64,000 bases of DNA, taken from NCBI GenBank assembly GCA_039090855.1, contig CM076996.1, forward strand, positions 52,976,469-53,040,468, in the 5' to 3' direction. Source of the stretch: Macrothele yani. Lineage: Eukaryota > Arthropoda > Arachnida > Araneae > Macrothelidae. Position numbers and translations under genes: made by a program. Under the pieces are notes generated by a model. The model was not told the DNA's origin. It was given only the letters and a program-made list of their open reading frames with translations, and did not search any database. This document shows positions 52,258 through 63,201 of the stretch, piece by piece; the first letter of the stretch is position 1, and the number at the start of each line of letters is the position of its first letter.

Positions 52258-53192
52258 AAGTACCGCAAAAGGATTTTTCATTAAAAAAAATTTTGGTCGA
52301 GCTACAGCATTTTGAAAATAGGCAAAAAATACACCAGTGACGAAAATCATGTGAAACGCCAAATTTTTAAATGTACACTGCTCCTGAACTATATATAACA
52401 GGTAGAGACTTGATTTTTTTTAAAGCTATTGAACTGGCCTTTCTTTATGTTCACAGAAATTGATCAAAGGAATGTTGCTAGATGGCAAAAAAAAAAGTCT
52501 ATTACAAAAAAATTTAATTTTCCAAAAATTTAGGATTTTTTTTTTTAAGAAGACTTGTCTCAGGTAGGTAAGTGTGCCAACCTGCACTTCTACTAGGGTT
52601 GTCTTAGCAGTAATTTTATTTTTATCCTGTGATGCATGCAACTCATAAAATTAATTTTTAAAATATACAAAATTTCAAAAAATCAACATTTTTGAATTGC
52701 AATATCTCAAAAACCCCATTTTTAAAAATTCTGAAATTTTGCCCAAATAATGTCCTAATGGTAGGTAGTTAACTGGAGAATCAGGTTACTGGATTTTTGC
52801 CTTGAAAATTTCCTACAAATTTTTGAAAATGCACTTCTCTCCTGCTCGAACCTCGTGGTTGGGTTATTATTATTAAAAAAAACAAAAAAACTTCAAAAGA
52901 TATTTCTGAAAAGTTTACCTGACTATATATTCCAAATTGCAGTGTCATTCTATATTTTACAGTCATTTTTATTATTTTTAACAGTTGTCACCTATGTACA
53001 TGTTTAATTTTTTTTTTATCCATAGTCTATAACATACAATAACATTATCTCATTTGCAGTTAAGACTCAATTTCTATTTACATAAGAAAAAAGGCCTCAA
53101 AAAAACAAATTATGAGCTTACCATCGTAAGTACAAATTATTCAAACTGAGTAAAGCTCACTGACGCCACATATTTGGAGGATTTTCACTGAG

Positions 53193-54400
53193 AAAAGCTG
53201 CCGATTTTATTGATTTCCTTCTCATCAAAGGTATGAAGTCGTGCAGAACGTCCAACAGTTGGGACATTCACCTTTAGAAGTACATTTTTAAGGGCACTGG
53301 GCACTTGTTTCTTTTCTTGCCACATTCTTCTGGCCACCAAAAACCTCTGGTTGGCCCATGAGGGTGCATGAAAGAGATACTGTTATGTCCTCGAATTCTC
53401 TAGATATGTTTGTAATATGTCCCATCCACCAGTTATAAATGTATCCTATAAATTCTCCTATTTGAAAATCATTCTCAGAAAATGGGTTAATATTTTTGTT
53501 AGTTTGAAAATTGCACTGCTTTATGTGGGTGCTGGACTGTTCTGGCTATGGTTTATTTCCTTGTACTAACCAGGAATGCTGTGACTGTATCCCACTCTTC
53601 TACTTTGCTGGTTCAGTAGGACTGAACTTCATCAGTTGTGAGGAGTAGAAATTTAGACTTTGGGATCAAGGGGGAGACGGTTTCAACAAATGAAGGTGCA
53701 TCTCTTATAGCTTGTGAAGCATCTTTCTGCAAGTTGAATTTAGTAGCAAAATGTTTGCACAAGCCACCCACACCATCACACGCACTCTTTGCCATGGCCT
53801 GTGGCTGAGAAGATCCACTTCCTTGTTACATTTGGATTCCCCTTCATAAGTTCATAGAACTGATCTTCATAAGTTCATATAACTGATCTTCATAAGTTCA
53901 TATAACTGATATTTGTTTTTTAAAGTGCCCTGCTGCTCCATCTGAGATGTAAACAATTGTTTTAAATTCTTCCAAAGGACAAGTCTCAGTAATTTCACTT
54001 TTTATAAGCAGAATTGCACACAGAGCATGTGCTGTGTCATGGCTTATTTCATTGCATGCTACCACAAAAGACTTAGTCTCATTTGGAAAGTATGCAATGC
54101 ATGTAAAGAGTGAGATCTGGACATTTTTTGCCAGTGGTAACTTTGCACTTCATCAGGTAGAATTACAGACCAGTTCTGAGCAAAGTCAAAGTGCAACACC
54201 AACAATGGACTATGTGCTGCAGACTGTTTAACCTCTGCTATCCCATCTCTCTGAATCCACTCATTATAAATTACGAAAGAGTTTCTTCCCTCCCGATATC
54301 CCCCACCTTCAGTAGCTCTTATTTTCATTGACTCCCCCAATGACTCTCAAGCAGCCTTGATAGGTGTTTCATAGTACTCCATAGCAATTGCACCAGGCCC
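53193..54400 (-). pseudogene. Transposase-like protein with D...D...HGKGxCDG core, superfamily not named
   Basis: Minus strand, in order: EGGGYREGRNSFVIYNEWIQ, SPLLVLHFDFAQNWSVILPD (first acidic block DFAxNW) with EVQSYHWQK, IFTCIAYFPNETKSF, a VISDGAAGHFKK block near 53880-53930 (second acidic block), IFSATGHGKGACDGVGGLCK then HFATKFNLQKDASQAIRDAP, FLLLTTDEVQSY, and a C-terminal PSALKNVLLKVNVPTVGRSA ending at a stop near 53193. Stops and frameshifts break the frame, including a 23-bp triplication. Such proteins recur in arthropod genomes as uncharacterised. The acidic blocks suggest an RNase H-fold recombinase. That and the flanking long inverted arms make a transposase the best guess. Confidence 0.55.
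53842..53912. repeat. 23-bp tandem repeat x 3
   Basis: CTTCATAAGTTCATATAACT then GAT, three times, inside the transposase-like pseudogene between the ISDG and HGKG blocks. Confidence 0.9.
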
Positions 54401-55424
54401 ATTTTCAGCACCACAGCTTTAGAAAATCAAACTTTATAATCATATCAGCTGCAGTTTAGCCCTAAAAATTACTGCAAATTGCAGTTTACCCATTAGTCAA
54501 AAATTGCCTAAGTTTCATAAAATCATTCACCACCATTTTCACTGTTACTAATTTTTTCTTACCATTTTCGGATTTAGTCACATTTGGCAACTTGGCGAAT
54601 GTTTAGTGCAAGCCCTGCCGGGAATTGTGTTCTCCTGCTATTAAAAATTAACTAAATAATGTTTACAGTTCTATTTTTTTCTCTGAATTCAAAAAATTGA
54701 AAAAGAGTGCCATTTTTCAAAAATTGAAAAAAAAAAAAAAAGTAATTTTCAAAAATATGTAGCAAAATTTAAAGGCTTTAAAAATCCAGTAACCTGATTC
54801 CCCCAGTAAACTACCTACCATAAGGACATTATTTGGACAAAATTTCAGAATTTTTAAAAATGGGGTTTTTGAGATATTGCAATTCAAAAATGTTAATTTT
54901 TTGAAATTTTATATATTTCAAAAATTAATTTTATGAGTTACATGCATCAGAGAGTAAAAATAAAATTACTGCTAAGACAACCCTAGTAGGGGTGCAGGTT
55001 GGCACACTTACCCACCTGATAAGTCTTTTCCTTTAAAAAAAAAAAAATCCTATACCTGTGGAAAATAAAATTTTTTTGTAATAAATATAATTTTTTTGCT
55101 ATCTGCAACATTTGTTTGATCAATTTCTCTGAATTTGAAGAAAGGCTAATTCAATAGCTTCAAAAAAATCAAGTCTCTACCTGTTATAGTTCAGGAGCAG
55201 TGTACATTTAAAAATTTGGCGTTTCACATTATTTTCGTCACGGGTGTATTTTTTGCCTATTTTCAAAATGTTGTAGCTTGACCAAAAATTTTTTTTTATG
55301 AAAAATCCTTTTGCAGTACTTAGGGTGCCCACTTCCCCACTCTTTTTCAGGGAAAAAATTCAAGGATGAATTTTTCAATGCCCTAACCTGCAATGAATAT
55401 ATATATATATACAAAATTAGCTGG

Positions 55425-56384
55425 GTCTAAAAACAAGTTGCATGTAAATAAATTATCAGGAAAAACGAAAATGTTGATGCAAAAAGAAGAGAGATGAGGA
55501 CAACTAAAGAAGATGTGACTTCCAAAGTGGAATATATAGAGCTATGCAAGACAGTACGAAAAAGTATCACTGAAGACGTAAGAAAATTCAACTGTGAACT
55601 AGTGAGGAAAGCAATTGAAAACAACCAAAGCCTAAAGATAGCAAAGGGACATCTCAGTAAGGGAAGAAAACAGATTATGGCACTGAGAAAAGAAGATGGT
55701 TCTGTAACAAGAAATAGAGGCGAAATTTTGACAAGAGTGAAAGATTTCTACTCCAAATTATATGAAAGGGATGATACATGCACTCCAGACATCATGAAAG
55801 ATACCAGTACCAGAGTTCCTCCAGTCCTTCCAGCAGAAGTTGCACATGCAATCAAGAACATGAAGCGGGGAAAAGCTCCAGGAGAAGATGGAATTACTGT
55901 AGACATCATACAAGAAGCAAGTGGAGAAATCGAAACAGTACTCGCCCAAATTTTCACTCGATGCCTTAATGAAGGAAAGATTCCTGAGGATTGGAACAAC
56001 GCTACAATGATCCTGCTACATAAGAAAGGTGACATTGAGGATCTCGGAAACTACAGACCTATCAGTCTCCTATCAGTAGTTTATAAAATCTTCACTAAAG
56101 TTCTTTCACTCCGCTTGAAGGTAACACTGGACATGGCTCAACCGAGAGAACAAGCTGGATTCAGGAGTGGCTACAGCACAATAGATCATATCCATGTGCT
56201 GAGAGAACTAATTGAAAGAGCGAGGGAATATGAACTTCCATTGTGCATGGCTTTTATCGATTATGAAAAAGCCTTTGATTCGGTGAAACCATCAGCAGTT
56301 ACAATGGCTCTGAAAACCTGCGGTGTTGAAGATTCATACATTAATATTATTAATAACATCTATGAAAATGCAAGTGCAAAGATT
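55425..56384 (+). pseudogene. RTE-type LINE fragment: RT N-terminal half, plus strand
   Basis: Begins within the endonuclease/RT linker (the preceding bases read NKLSGKTKMLMQKEER-stop in one frame) and then a second frame from an ATG at 55494 gives MRTTKEDVTSKVEYIELCKT, GKAPGEDGITVDIIQEASGE, ILLHKKGDIEDLGNYRPISL, QAGFRSGYSTIDHIHVLREL, and AFIDYEKAFDSVKPS (motif A), ending at NASAKI. At 56385 it abuts the 3' tail of the minus-strand copy; the apparent continuation of the frame is antisense to that copy. Motifs B and C are therefore missing. Confidence 0.9.
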
Positions 56385-56407
56385 ATATATCATCATCATC
56401 ATCATTG

Positions 56408-58228
56408 TCAACCATTATCAATCCACTGCTGGACGAAGGTCTCCCCAAGTTTCCTCCACAACGGTCTGTCTTGTGCCAGTCTCCTCCATGTCACCCCTGC
56501 ATACTTTCGAATTTCATCCACCCATCTCCCATGTGGTCTTCTTCTGGGTCTTTTCCTGTCCCTTGGAATCCAATCTAAAATTTCGGCTGTCCATCGATGA
56601 TCTGTCCTTCTGACAGTATGTCCAGCCCATTGCCATTTCAGGGATTTAACTCTGATCATGATGTCTTCCACTCTTGTCATTTTTCGGATCCACGAGTTCC
56701 TCTTCTTATCTCTCCTGGTTACACGAAGCATGCACCTCTCCATGCTTCTTTGAGTTGTCTGCAGTCTTTGTATATCTCTTTTAGTTAAGGTCCACGTCTC
56801 TGCACCATACGTAAGCACTGGAAGGATGCATTGATCAAACACTTTTCTTTTAAGACATAATGGCATATTGCTCTTGAAAATTATGCTGTTTCTTCCAAAA
56901 GCTCTCCAGGCAAGTTTTGTACGCCGATTAATTTCTTCATCAATGTGACCCTCACTTGATATCTGCTGTCCAAGATAAACGTACGTGTCTGTTATCTCCA
57001 GCTTTTCTCCATCAATCGATAAATCTTCATTTCTTGTAAAAGCATTGAACATCACTTTTGTCTTCTGAAAGTTCATTTTTAATCCCACTTCTTTACTCTT
57101 GTCAGCAAGTTCCTGGATCATACTCTGCAGCTCTGATGGGGTAGTTGCAAAAATGACTACGTCATCAGCAAAACGAAGGTGGGTTAGATAATCTCCATTA
57201 ATCTTTATCCCTTTGTTTTCCCAGCTCAGCGACTGAAAAACACCCTCCAATGTGGCATTAAAGAGCTTCGGAGATATGGTGTCACCTTGTCTCACTCCCT
57301 TTCCAATTTTTATGTGTGTTGTATTTTCAAACAGCCTAATCTTTGCACTTGCATTTTCATAGATGTTATTAATAATATTAATGTATGCATCTTCAATACC
57401 GCAGGTTTTCAGAGCCATTGTAACTGCTGATGGTTTCACCGAATCAAAGGCTTTTTCATAATCTATAAAAGCCATGCACAATGGAAGTTCATATTCCCTC
57501 GCTCTTTCAATTAGTTCTCTCAGTACGTGGATATGATCTATTGTGCTGTAGCCACTCCTGAATCCAGCTTGTTCTCTCGGTTGAGCCATGTCCAGTGTTA
57601 CCTTCAAGCGGTGTGAAAGAACTTTAGTGAAGATTTTATAAACTACTGATAGGAGGCTGATAGGTCTGTAGTTTCAGAGATCCTCAATGTCACCTTTCTT
57701 ATGTAGCAGGATCATTGTAGCGGTGTTCCAATCCTCAGGAATCTTTCCTTCATTAAGGCATCGAGTGAAAATTTGGGCGAGTACTGTTTCAATTTCTCCA
57801 CTTGCTTCTTGTATGATGTCTACAGTAATTCCATCTTCTCCTGGAGCTTTTCCCCGCTTCATGTTCTTGATTGCATGTGCAACTTCTGCTGGAAGGACTG
57901 GAGGAACTCTGGTACTGGTATCTTTCATGATGTCTGGAGTGCATGTATCATCCCTTTCATATAATTTGGAGTAGAAATCTTTCACTCTTGTCAAAATTTC
58001 GCCTCTATTTCTTGTTACAGAACCATCTTCTTTTCTCAGTGCCATAATCTGTTTTCTTCCCTTACTGAGATGTCCCTTTGCTATCTTTAGGCTTTGGTTG
58101 TTTTCAATTGCTTTCCTCACTAGTTCACAGTTGAATTTTCTTACGTCTTCAGTGATACTTTTTCTTACTGTCTTGCATAGCTCTATATATTCCACTTTGG
58201 AAGTCACATCATCTTTAGTTGTCCTCAT
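56408..58228 (-). pseudogene. RTE reverse transcriptase frame, one nonsense codon
   Basis: Starts at the ATG at 58228, which overlaps the stop of the upstream frame as ATGA. About 606 codons: MRTTKDDVTSKVEYIELCKT, GKAPGEDGITVDIIQEASGE, then GDIEDL and a TGA at 57674-57676 where the sister copy has GGA (Gly), then QAGFRSGYSTIDHIHVLREL, AFIDYEKAFDSVKPS (A), GVRQGDTISPKLFNATLE (B), LRFADDVVIFATTP (C), LPVLTYGAETWTLTKRDIQR and RRPHGRWVDEI to the C-terminal WIDNG. Apart from that single nonsense change all catalytic motifs are intact. Confidence 0.9.
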
Positions 58229-59367
58229 CTCTCTTCTTTTTGCATCAACATTTTCGTTTTTCCTGATAATTTGTTTACATGCAACTTGTTCTTAGACCCA
58301 GCTAATTTTGTTGCTGTTTCCATAAGAGCTTTGGTTACTTTTCTGTTAACTTCAGAGATGTCCACTTCTTCCGATGTTAGGCCTTCTAAAGCAGAGAACC
58401 TGTTCTTCAGTTCCAACTTGAAGGTATTATGGTGTTTTTTAAGGTTGGTTATGTCAATAGATTTTGTTTGTCTTATGAGCTTGCCACGTTCAAGTTTAGC
58501 TTTGAGGTGCATCTTACATCTCACCAATCTATGGTCACTACCTGTGTTGAACTTGTTTAGCACACTGCAGTCTTCTATGACGAATTTTTTGTTACACATA
58601 ATAAAATCAATTTCACTTGTCGTCCCATTTGGATGTCTCCATGTCCTTTTCCTGTGTGGCTTTTTCTTGAAGAAGGAGTTCAAGATGAAAAACCCTTCTG
58701 CCTCTGCAAACTCAACGAGAGTATTTCCACGCTGGTTTCTGTTGCCGTGACCGAATTTACCTACTGAAGTTTCATTCTGTTGCCGTTGCCCTATTTTTGC
58801 ATTGAAATCTCCCATAATTATTTTCAAGTGCTGCTTACCTTTATTATTTAGATGACAAATTTCCTCATAAAATTCTTCAATTTCTTCTTCAGGATGACTT
58901 GTGGTGGGTGCATAAGTTTGAATAATCTGAGCCTGGTATCTTTTCGAGAGTTGGATAACGAGTCGTGCAGCTCTGTCAGAGGAACTTTCAACTTCTACAA
59001 CTTTATCCTTCAGTTTCTTGTTTATTATAAATCCAACACCACTAGTTCTGCCAGTATCTGTCCCACGATAGTAGAAGAGATGTCCACTTTTCAGTTCGAT
59101 GAGATCTTCTCCTTTTCTCCTTACCTCACTTAGCCCCACGATGTCCCACTTGATCCTTTGTAGTTCCTCTTCCAATTCAAGAAGCCTTGAATCAGAAGAT
59201 AGGGAGCGTCCGTTGTACGTAGCCAAGGTCAGCATCAGATGGCAGCCTAGTCCGGTCCTCCGGGGATTCTTGGCACCCTCTGCCTTCATGTCGCACTGGC
59301 CGCTGCCTTGGCCAGGTACATTCCAGCTGCCGGAGACTGAGGGCCAAGATTTAAGTTGTGGAATCAT
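58225..59367 (-). CDS. RTE apurinic-type endonuclease frame, intact
   Basis: 380 codons from the ATG at 59367. The N-terminal part is MIPQLKSWPSVSGSWNVPGQ; the endonuclease fold begins LATYNGRSLSSDSRLLELEE, then WDIVGLSEVRRKGEDL (catalytic Glu), YRGTDTGRTSGVGFIINKKL, IIQTYAPTTSHPEEEIEEFY (Tyr/Pro block), IIMGDFNAKIGQRQQN (catalytic Asp-Asn), TSEIDFIMCN and NTGSDHRLVRCKMHL (catalytic Asp-His). It ends KEER-stop in the ATGA that also starts the RT frame. In usual RTE elements both domains are one protein; here the frame changes after the endonuclease. The enzyme nicks target DNA. It is catalytically complete by motif. Confidence 0.88.
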   Translation of the reverse strand: MIPQLKSWPSVSGSWNVPGQGSGQCDMKAEGAKNPRRTGLGCHLMLTLATYNGRSLSSDSRLLELEEELQRIKWDIVGLSEVRRKGEDLIELKSGHLFYYRGTDTGRTSGVGFIINKKLKDKVVEVESSSDRAARLVIQLSKRYQAQIIQTYAPTTSHPEEEIEEFYEEICHLNNKGKQHLKIIMGDFNAKIGQRQQNETSVGKFGHGNRNQRGNTLVEFAEAEGFFILNSFFKKKPHRKRTWRHPNGTTSEIDFIMCNKKFVIEDCSVLNKFNTGSDHRLVRCKMHLKAKLERGKLIRQTKSIDITNLKKHHNTFKLELKNRFSALEGLTSEEVDISEVNRKVTKALMETATKLAGSKNKLHVNKLSGKTKMLMQKEER

Positions 59368-59568
59368 TTTGGAGGGGTTTGGCCATAACTCACCACGCTG
59401 GCCAAGCGGGTTGGTGAGTGTGGGATAGAATTTCCTCTAATCCCGATGGTATAGTTATACCGCTATTGGCGGTCGTCAGAGCCCCTTTAGTGGGAACAGG
59501 ATGTACCACGAGAAGGCGGGGTTGACATTTGTCAAGGAGAGGCTGTGATGTTACGCATCACCTGACCT

Positions 59569-59570
<2 letters not shown>

Positions 59571-59624
<54 letters not shown>

Positions 59625-59636
59625 ATATATATATAT
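59571..59636. repeat. (TA)n microsatellite
   Basis: About 30 TA units between the 5' end of the RTE copy and the left arm of Penelope-like element 3. Confidence 0.97.
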
Positions 59637-59787
59637 CTAAACCTCATTTCCCACTGAGAACCTTCATTGGAACCCCCCTCTATGTTCTTGGTTTAGAACC
59701 CGAAACATGAATGAAAATGTACCAAGGTATAAATTCTCACTGAACGAAAATAACACTGGAAATATAGTAAAAAGAAACACAAAAATA

Positions 59788-59822
59788 AATAAACTCGGGT
59801 GCCGCAGGCCACTCGTCAGGGA
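59788..59822 (-). ncRNA. Degenerate hammerhead-like motif, 3' side of Penelope-like element 3
   Basis: On the minus strand CTGACGA is followed by GTGGCC, a short loop, GGCAC and CCGAG. This resembles CUGANGA plus stem II, but the required GAAA is CCGAG. It is in sense orientation behind the RT, as hammerheads are in other Penelope-like elements, and is repeated inverted in the right arm (61684-61712, reading CTGATGA). Confidence 0.25.
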
Positions 59823-60298
59823 AAGACGTCCCGCGACATCTGAGTTAGGTTCAAGTTTCGTGCAGGTGTCAGGTTAGAAGATTTTATTTTAAAAAATGAA
59901 TTCTCGAAACAAGTGTTAAAAATTTTTTTACAAACTTTTTTTCTGAGTTAAGACACCTGGTCTTCCCTACTCGAACCATATATGAAATATAACTGACTTA
60001 CCTTGGCCATTAGTCCCCCTAATATCTCCGGTGTGGACGGTAGGTATCTAACTCCTATCTGGAATATATCCCTCCCCTACTAAATTAAGAATGTCAACTC
60101 CATGTAGAATAGAACTCACAAACCTAAAGAGTTGTGTGGCAACTCCTATCGGAACTAAAAAAAAAAAAAAAAAAAAAAAAAGAATAGGTAAAATAAAAGT
60201 AAAACAAGGTGTTGGTAATCTAATGTGTGCCAGTAAAATTTGTTAATGGTTCCGGGCGACTCGGAAGAAGGAATTTAAGTTTGGGGCCAGAAAAATAA

Positions 60299-61283
60299 TT
60301 AGTCCAAAGTAACATAAGTAGTAATATTGCAAAGTTTGATTTTAATTGGATTTCTAGAATTATAAGAGGTTAAAAGGTTTTTGAAGTGGAATAAACAGTA
60401 TTTCCTTGGATAGTGATCTGTCAAAAAGGAAGAGAAAAGTGTTTTCAATTGTTGAGTATTGTTGTGCTTGTTAACATATTCTGGTAATCCGGATGAATTG
60501 AGAAATAATAATATTTCTGAAAACATGTTTCGATATATTGGAGTTCCAATCATTGAGAACTTTAGTTTTGAAATTAAAGTGTATTCTTTTATCAAAAACA
60601 TCCGTGATAATATTTTTGTTGTGTATAACAAGGTCTATGTCAAGGAATTGTACATGATTCTTGTGGTTGGTTTTGCATAGCCCTAGACTAGGAGGGTAGA
60701 TATTGTCTATATTTGTAGAAGGAGAACCAAATGAAAAGGTAATGAGGTCGTCCACATATCTAAATGAGAAAATTGAATCTGAACTGAAGAATTCCTCATA
60801 GTAATGAAGGTAAAGGTTTGCCAAAAGACTGGAGCAACTGGAGCCCATGGGTACTCCCCTTTACCTGTACATATATTTGGTTGTTGTCATAAATGTAGTT
60901 ATGAGAAATACACAAATTGCATAAATTTTTCCAATATTCGAACCCTATGTTCAGTTGATGTCCGAATTTTTGAAATAATAATCCGGGATTCCATGTAAAT
61001 CTATCAAATCTATTGAAGCAAACAAATTCGTAAAATCATATGTATTTATTTCCAGTTCAGCAGGGATGATAGAGTTGACAAAGTCTAGTACTTTAATATT
61101 GTTATCTATTATCCAGGAATTATTTGAAATATTACTGTAAAAGACAGATAGGAATTTTTTAAGGATTTTACAAGCTTGAATATTATAACTTTTAACTCCA
61201 CAGGTAATGAATCTAAATTTTAATGGCTGTTTATGAAATTTTGGAATAGCAAAAACGTAACCATTAACAAATTTTACTGGCAC
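60299..61283 (-). pseudogene. Penelope-like element 3 reverse transcriptase, fragmented
   Basis: Minus strand, in order: FVNGYVFAIPKFHKQPLKFR then FITCGVKSYN (RT2), DFTNLFASIDLIDLHG (motif A), MGSSCSSLLANLYLHYYEEF (motif B), FSFRYVDDLITFSFG (motif C, catalytic DD intact), FLDIDLVIHNKNIITDVFDK, DWNSNISKHVFRNIIISQFI with RITRIC, and after a frameshift near 60475 FLTDHYPRKYCLFHFKNLL. Further frame breaks lie between 60951 and 60848. No endonuclease is seen at the C-terminus, unlike elements 1 and 2; this RT type may belong to the Naiad-like branch, in which the GIY-YIG domain is N-terminal, but the 5' part is missing here so that cannot be tested. Confidence 0.8.
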
Positions 61284-61828
61284 ACATTAGATTACCAACA
61301 CCTTGTTTTACTTTTATTTTATTTTATCTATGTTTTTTTTTATTAGTTCCGATAGGAGTCGCCACACGACTCCTTAGGTTTGTGAGTTCTATTCTACGGG
61401 GAGTTGACATTCTTAATTTAGTAGGGGAGGGATATATTCCAGATAGGAGTTAGATACCTACCGTCCACACCGGAGATGATATTAGGGGGACTAATTGCCA
61501 AGGTAAGTCAGTTATATTTCATATATGGTTCGAGTAGGGAAGACCAGGTGTCTTAACTCAGAAAAAAGTTTGTAAAAAATTTTTTAACCCTTGTTTCGAG
61601 AATTCATTTTTTAAAATAAAATCTTCTAATCTGACACCTGCACGAAACTCGAACCTAACTCGGATGTCGCGGGAAGTCTTTCCCTGATGAGTGGCCTGCG
61701 GCACCCGAGTTTATTTATTTCTTTTTGTGTTTCTTTTTACTATATTTCCAGTGTTATTTTCGTTCAGTGAGAATTTATACCTTGGTACATTTTCATTCAT
61801 GTTTCGGGTTCTAAACCAAGAACATAGT

Positions 61829-61853
61829 GTGTGTGTGTGTGTGGGGGGGGGGG
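61829..61853. repeat. (GT)n plus G run
   Basis: Short GT microsatellite followed by about ten G, inserted in the right arm of Penelope-like element 3; the left arm has CCCCCC at the corresponding place. Confidence 0.9.
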
Positions 61854-61896
61854 GTTCCAATGAAGGTTCTCAGCGGGAAATGAGGTTTAGATATAT

Positions 61897-63201
61897 ACTT
61901 TACCTGTGGTTCTAGCAGCTAAGCACGGATACCGGGTAAGTCATACAACTTAATGGTACACGGTTTTTTAGTTATTGTCATATATATATCAAGAATTATG
62001 TGTGTTGTATTATGATACTCATTATCTTCATAAAACATCTATATGCATCGCATTAATTCTTTCTGTGTGTTCAAAACTCCCAATTTCTCAAACACAAAAT
62101 TATCATAACAATAAAACACTTAATATCTATTTCAGAATTATGTACAGGTATGTATAACACATTAAGTCACTTTTGTACGATTTCTAGATTTATCCCAATA
62201 CCAAATTTTCATCTACTTATTTATATCATACTTTATAATATAACATTTACCTTTTTACCATTAATAAAAGAAATATTTAAATTTAATGAATTGGAAAAAA
62301 ATACAAAAGATTTTAATAATATATTAGCTCACTTTCATATTGAAATTTCAACACAGCAAAATTAGAAAACTTACATGCTATTTAGAAATAAAATCCTTTC
62401 TTCACTTTCACATTAAGAAGCCTTCATATTCACAAGTCTCAACATAATTGATGGATTTTGGATGCATGCCATTTTTCAATTACTTCTGTGTGGTAACCAG
62501 TTTTGTACACATTGAACTAAATACCAAGAATGAAAACAGATACTTTAAAAATTTGGGAAACACAGACATGGGGTGAGGAGACTGAATGATCCTTTCTTTA
62601 GTGGGCATTATTTTTGGACAACATGAAGTAGTTGTATTTTATCACTAAATGTGAGAAACGACACACAATACCAGCATTTAAATTTTTCTTTTACTTTCGG
62701 TTTATCTTCAAGTTTTTACCATACACAGTTTCAGTTATTAGTAGTTAGGCACGCACTAGAAAGCAAATTATGGATTCAAAATCCATTGAATTAGGTTTCC
62801 ACCACAGAGAAATTAAAAAGATCCTATAGGCTTATCATTATAATGGTTTTAAACACCTTACATATGACACAGTACGAAAGCAAGACCATGGTGTATTTCT
62901 GTTATTATAAGAAAACTGAACCAAAGAAATTACCATCAGTTTTTGTAATTGGTAGCCAATTATTTAAAAAAATCTTAGCAACAGTGCATCTCCAAATTTT
63001 ACAAAAAGTTCTTTACTGAATGACACACTTTCTTCAAGTGAAAAAAAATATTTAACAAATGAAAATACTGTAATCAATTTTTAAATAATTAGAATTTTTT
63101 CTACTCAAATGTCAGTATTTTTAACACAACATTAAATTTATCATTGTTAAAATATAATTAACAAGTATATTAAACAAATATTAAGCAAATGGGTGAATAA
63201 T
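61897..63201. other. No recognised feature
   Basis: Very AT-rich sequence with many short frames and no motif I can assign. Confidence 0.4.

Larger units (their letters stand above)
52262..55322. mobile_element. Foldback element with inverted arms of about 580 bp
   Basis: Left arm 52262-52836 and right arm 54742-55322 are inverted copies of each other at roughly 85-90% identity over their length. Shared blocks include GTACNGCAAAAGGATTTTTC, CGTGAAACGCC-type GTGAAACGCCAAATTTTTAA, ATGTACACTGCTCCTGAACT, GGTTGTCTTAGCAGTAATTT, GCAATATCTCAAAAACCCCA and GAATCAGGTTACTGGATTTT. They enclose 1.9 kb with a broken transposase-like gene. The outer ends are diffuse: left and right diverge beyond 52262 and 55322, so no target duplication can be given. 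Confidence 0.75.
56385..59570 (-). mobile_element. RTE-type LINE, near-complete 3.2-kb copy
   Basis: Runs from about 59570 (5' end, AAGGTCAGGTGATGCGTAAC) to a GAT-repeat tail at 56385-56405. It includes a 5' untranslated region of about 200 bp, an endonuclease frame (59367-58225) and a reverse transcriptase frame (58228-56408). The length of 3.2 kb is typical for RTE. Its nucleotide similarity to the copies at 13 kb and 55 kb is high, indicating recent activity of the family. Confidence 0.9.
59633..61896 (-). mobile_element. Penelope-like element 3 between inverted arms of about 620 bp
   Basis: Left arm 59633-60251 and right arm 61259-61896 are inverted copies (for example CTAAACCTCATTTCCCACTG against its complement at 61871-61890, and AATGTGTGCCAGTAAAATTT against AAATTTTACTGGCACACATT). 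The arms include the first codons of the RT fragment at 61283. The unique 1-kb centre codes for a reverse transcriptase on the minus strand. The layout equals that of element 2: an inverted truncated copy next to the main copy. The left arm has a poly(A) run at 60160-60181 where the right arm has a T run. Confidence 0.8.

Noticed and set aside
56323..56613. Poly-His-containing protein at the RTE junction
   Set aside because: The His run is the translated ATC repeat tail of the minus-strand LINE, fused by chance to the plus-strand fragment.
59099..59428. 109-codon plus-strand frame
   Set aside because: It is antisense to the intact RTE endonuclease frame and has no motif of its own.
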